A stretch of 17,500 bases of DNA, taken from Actinidia chinensis. Lineage: Eukaryota > Streptophyta > Magnoliopsida > Ericales > Actinidiaceae. The notes under the pieces were generated by a model. The model had not been told where the DNA came from and ran no database searches. It saw nothing but the letters and a program-made list of their open reading frames with translations. Each line of letters begins with the position of its first letter. Within the stretch, counting starts at the first letter, position 1. Position numbers and translations under genes: made by a program. Below are positions 17,201 to 17,500 of this stretch, piece by piece. The DNA lies in NCBI GenBank assembly GCA_009663005.1, contig CM018903.1, positions 25,622,493-25,639,992 of the forward strand. Reading direction: 5' to 3'.

Positions 17201-17500
17201 GAGAAACCTAGCCCATTTAGATCCTCACCCCTCTAAAAACTTGTGTACAACCTTAAGCTTTATGTGGGCTTCTCACTCTCCCACAATCAACGTGTGAGTA
17301 TTTTTTACATCTCATTCAGTTAGTTCAACTAGTTCACTTTGAGGGATAATAACTCATTCATCCCTTATTCATTTTGAACATACTTTGTATCATTGAAAAG
17401 CTCTCGCAAAGGAGAAGCATTCCTACTTCATTTTATCAAAACGATGAACGGAAATTTCATCTATTTTGGGTCAAAATTTCCAAAAAAAACATGTTCAAAA
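17201..17500. other. Flanking DNA right of the element, unassigned
   Basis: No ORF. On the minus strand, about 17300-17205 reads GATTGTGGGAGAGTGAGAAG then CCCACATAAAGCTTAAG and GAGGGGTGAGGATC. These resemble words common in plant TRIM or copia LTRs that open with a 'TCCCACAT' type segment, but the similarity is weak and no LTR ends are visible before the window closes. It may equally be ordinary intergenic sequence. Confidence 0.3.

Noticed and set aside
1..17500. tRNA, rRNA, riboswitch or bacterial operon features
   Set aside because: No cloverleaf with a T-loop GGTTCGAATCC-type word in context, no rRNA stretch and no bacterial gene organisation. The many TTCGAA words belong to the LTR palindromes.

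Overview
This window is plant nuclear repeat DNA. It is made almost entirely of two decayed Ty3/gypsy (Metaviridae-type) LTR retrotransposons lying side by side on opposite strands. I see no host gene, tRNA, rRNA, CRISPR array or bacterial operon. An angiosperm is inferred from the element types: a chromovirus-like polyprotein followed by an LTR beginning TGTAATATCCCG, and an Athila-like element with an FMDDF reverse transcriptase. AT-rich spacers and plant promoter motifs (TATAAATA, telo-box, TGGGCC) fit this. The species cannot be named from the sequence.

Layout. (1) 1-3899, plus strand: a chromovirus-like polyprotein that enters the window already inside gag. It reads gag tail, protease, reverse transcriptase, RNase H, integrase and a C-terminal EATWE block, and is broken throughout by frameshifts and stops. 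(2) 3888-3899 polypurine tract and 3900 to about 6280, its 3' LTR; the right end is tentative. (3) About 6281-7181: a spacer of unclear origin with a 12-bp inverted repeat and a minus-strand promoter-like block (TATA, telo-box, TGGGCC). (4) 7182-17200, minus strand: an Athila-like element. Its 5' LTR is at 15821-17200 and its protease-RT linker, RT, RNase H and integrase run leftward from 15820 to 12735. A long non-coding or unassigned spacer covers 12734-8865, followed by a polypurine-like tract and the 3' LTR at 8828-7182. (5) 17201-17500: flanking DNA, perhaps part of another repeat.

The Athila-like copy is deleted at its 5' end. The 5' LTR stops about 300 bp short compared with the 3' LTR and is joined directly to the protease-RT linker, so the primer-binding site, gag and protease core are gone. 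The catalytic codons of its RT, RNase H and integrase can still be read, but only in separated frames. Neither element could produce a polyprotein from the sequence as given, so both are pseudogenes.

The most unusual structure is a cluster of about 13 imperfect copies of the 12-bp palindrome GCGTTCGAACGC in the U3 part of both Athila-like LTRs, just upstream of a conserved TATA-like box. Four more copies, one of them exact, lie in the internal spacer at 12431-12516. A second point concerns data quality. Small indels are about as common as substitutions, while motifs remain clear, which could reflect uncorrected long-read errors as well as ageing. I did not find a convincing new biological system here.
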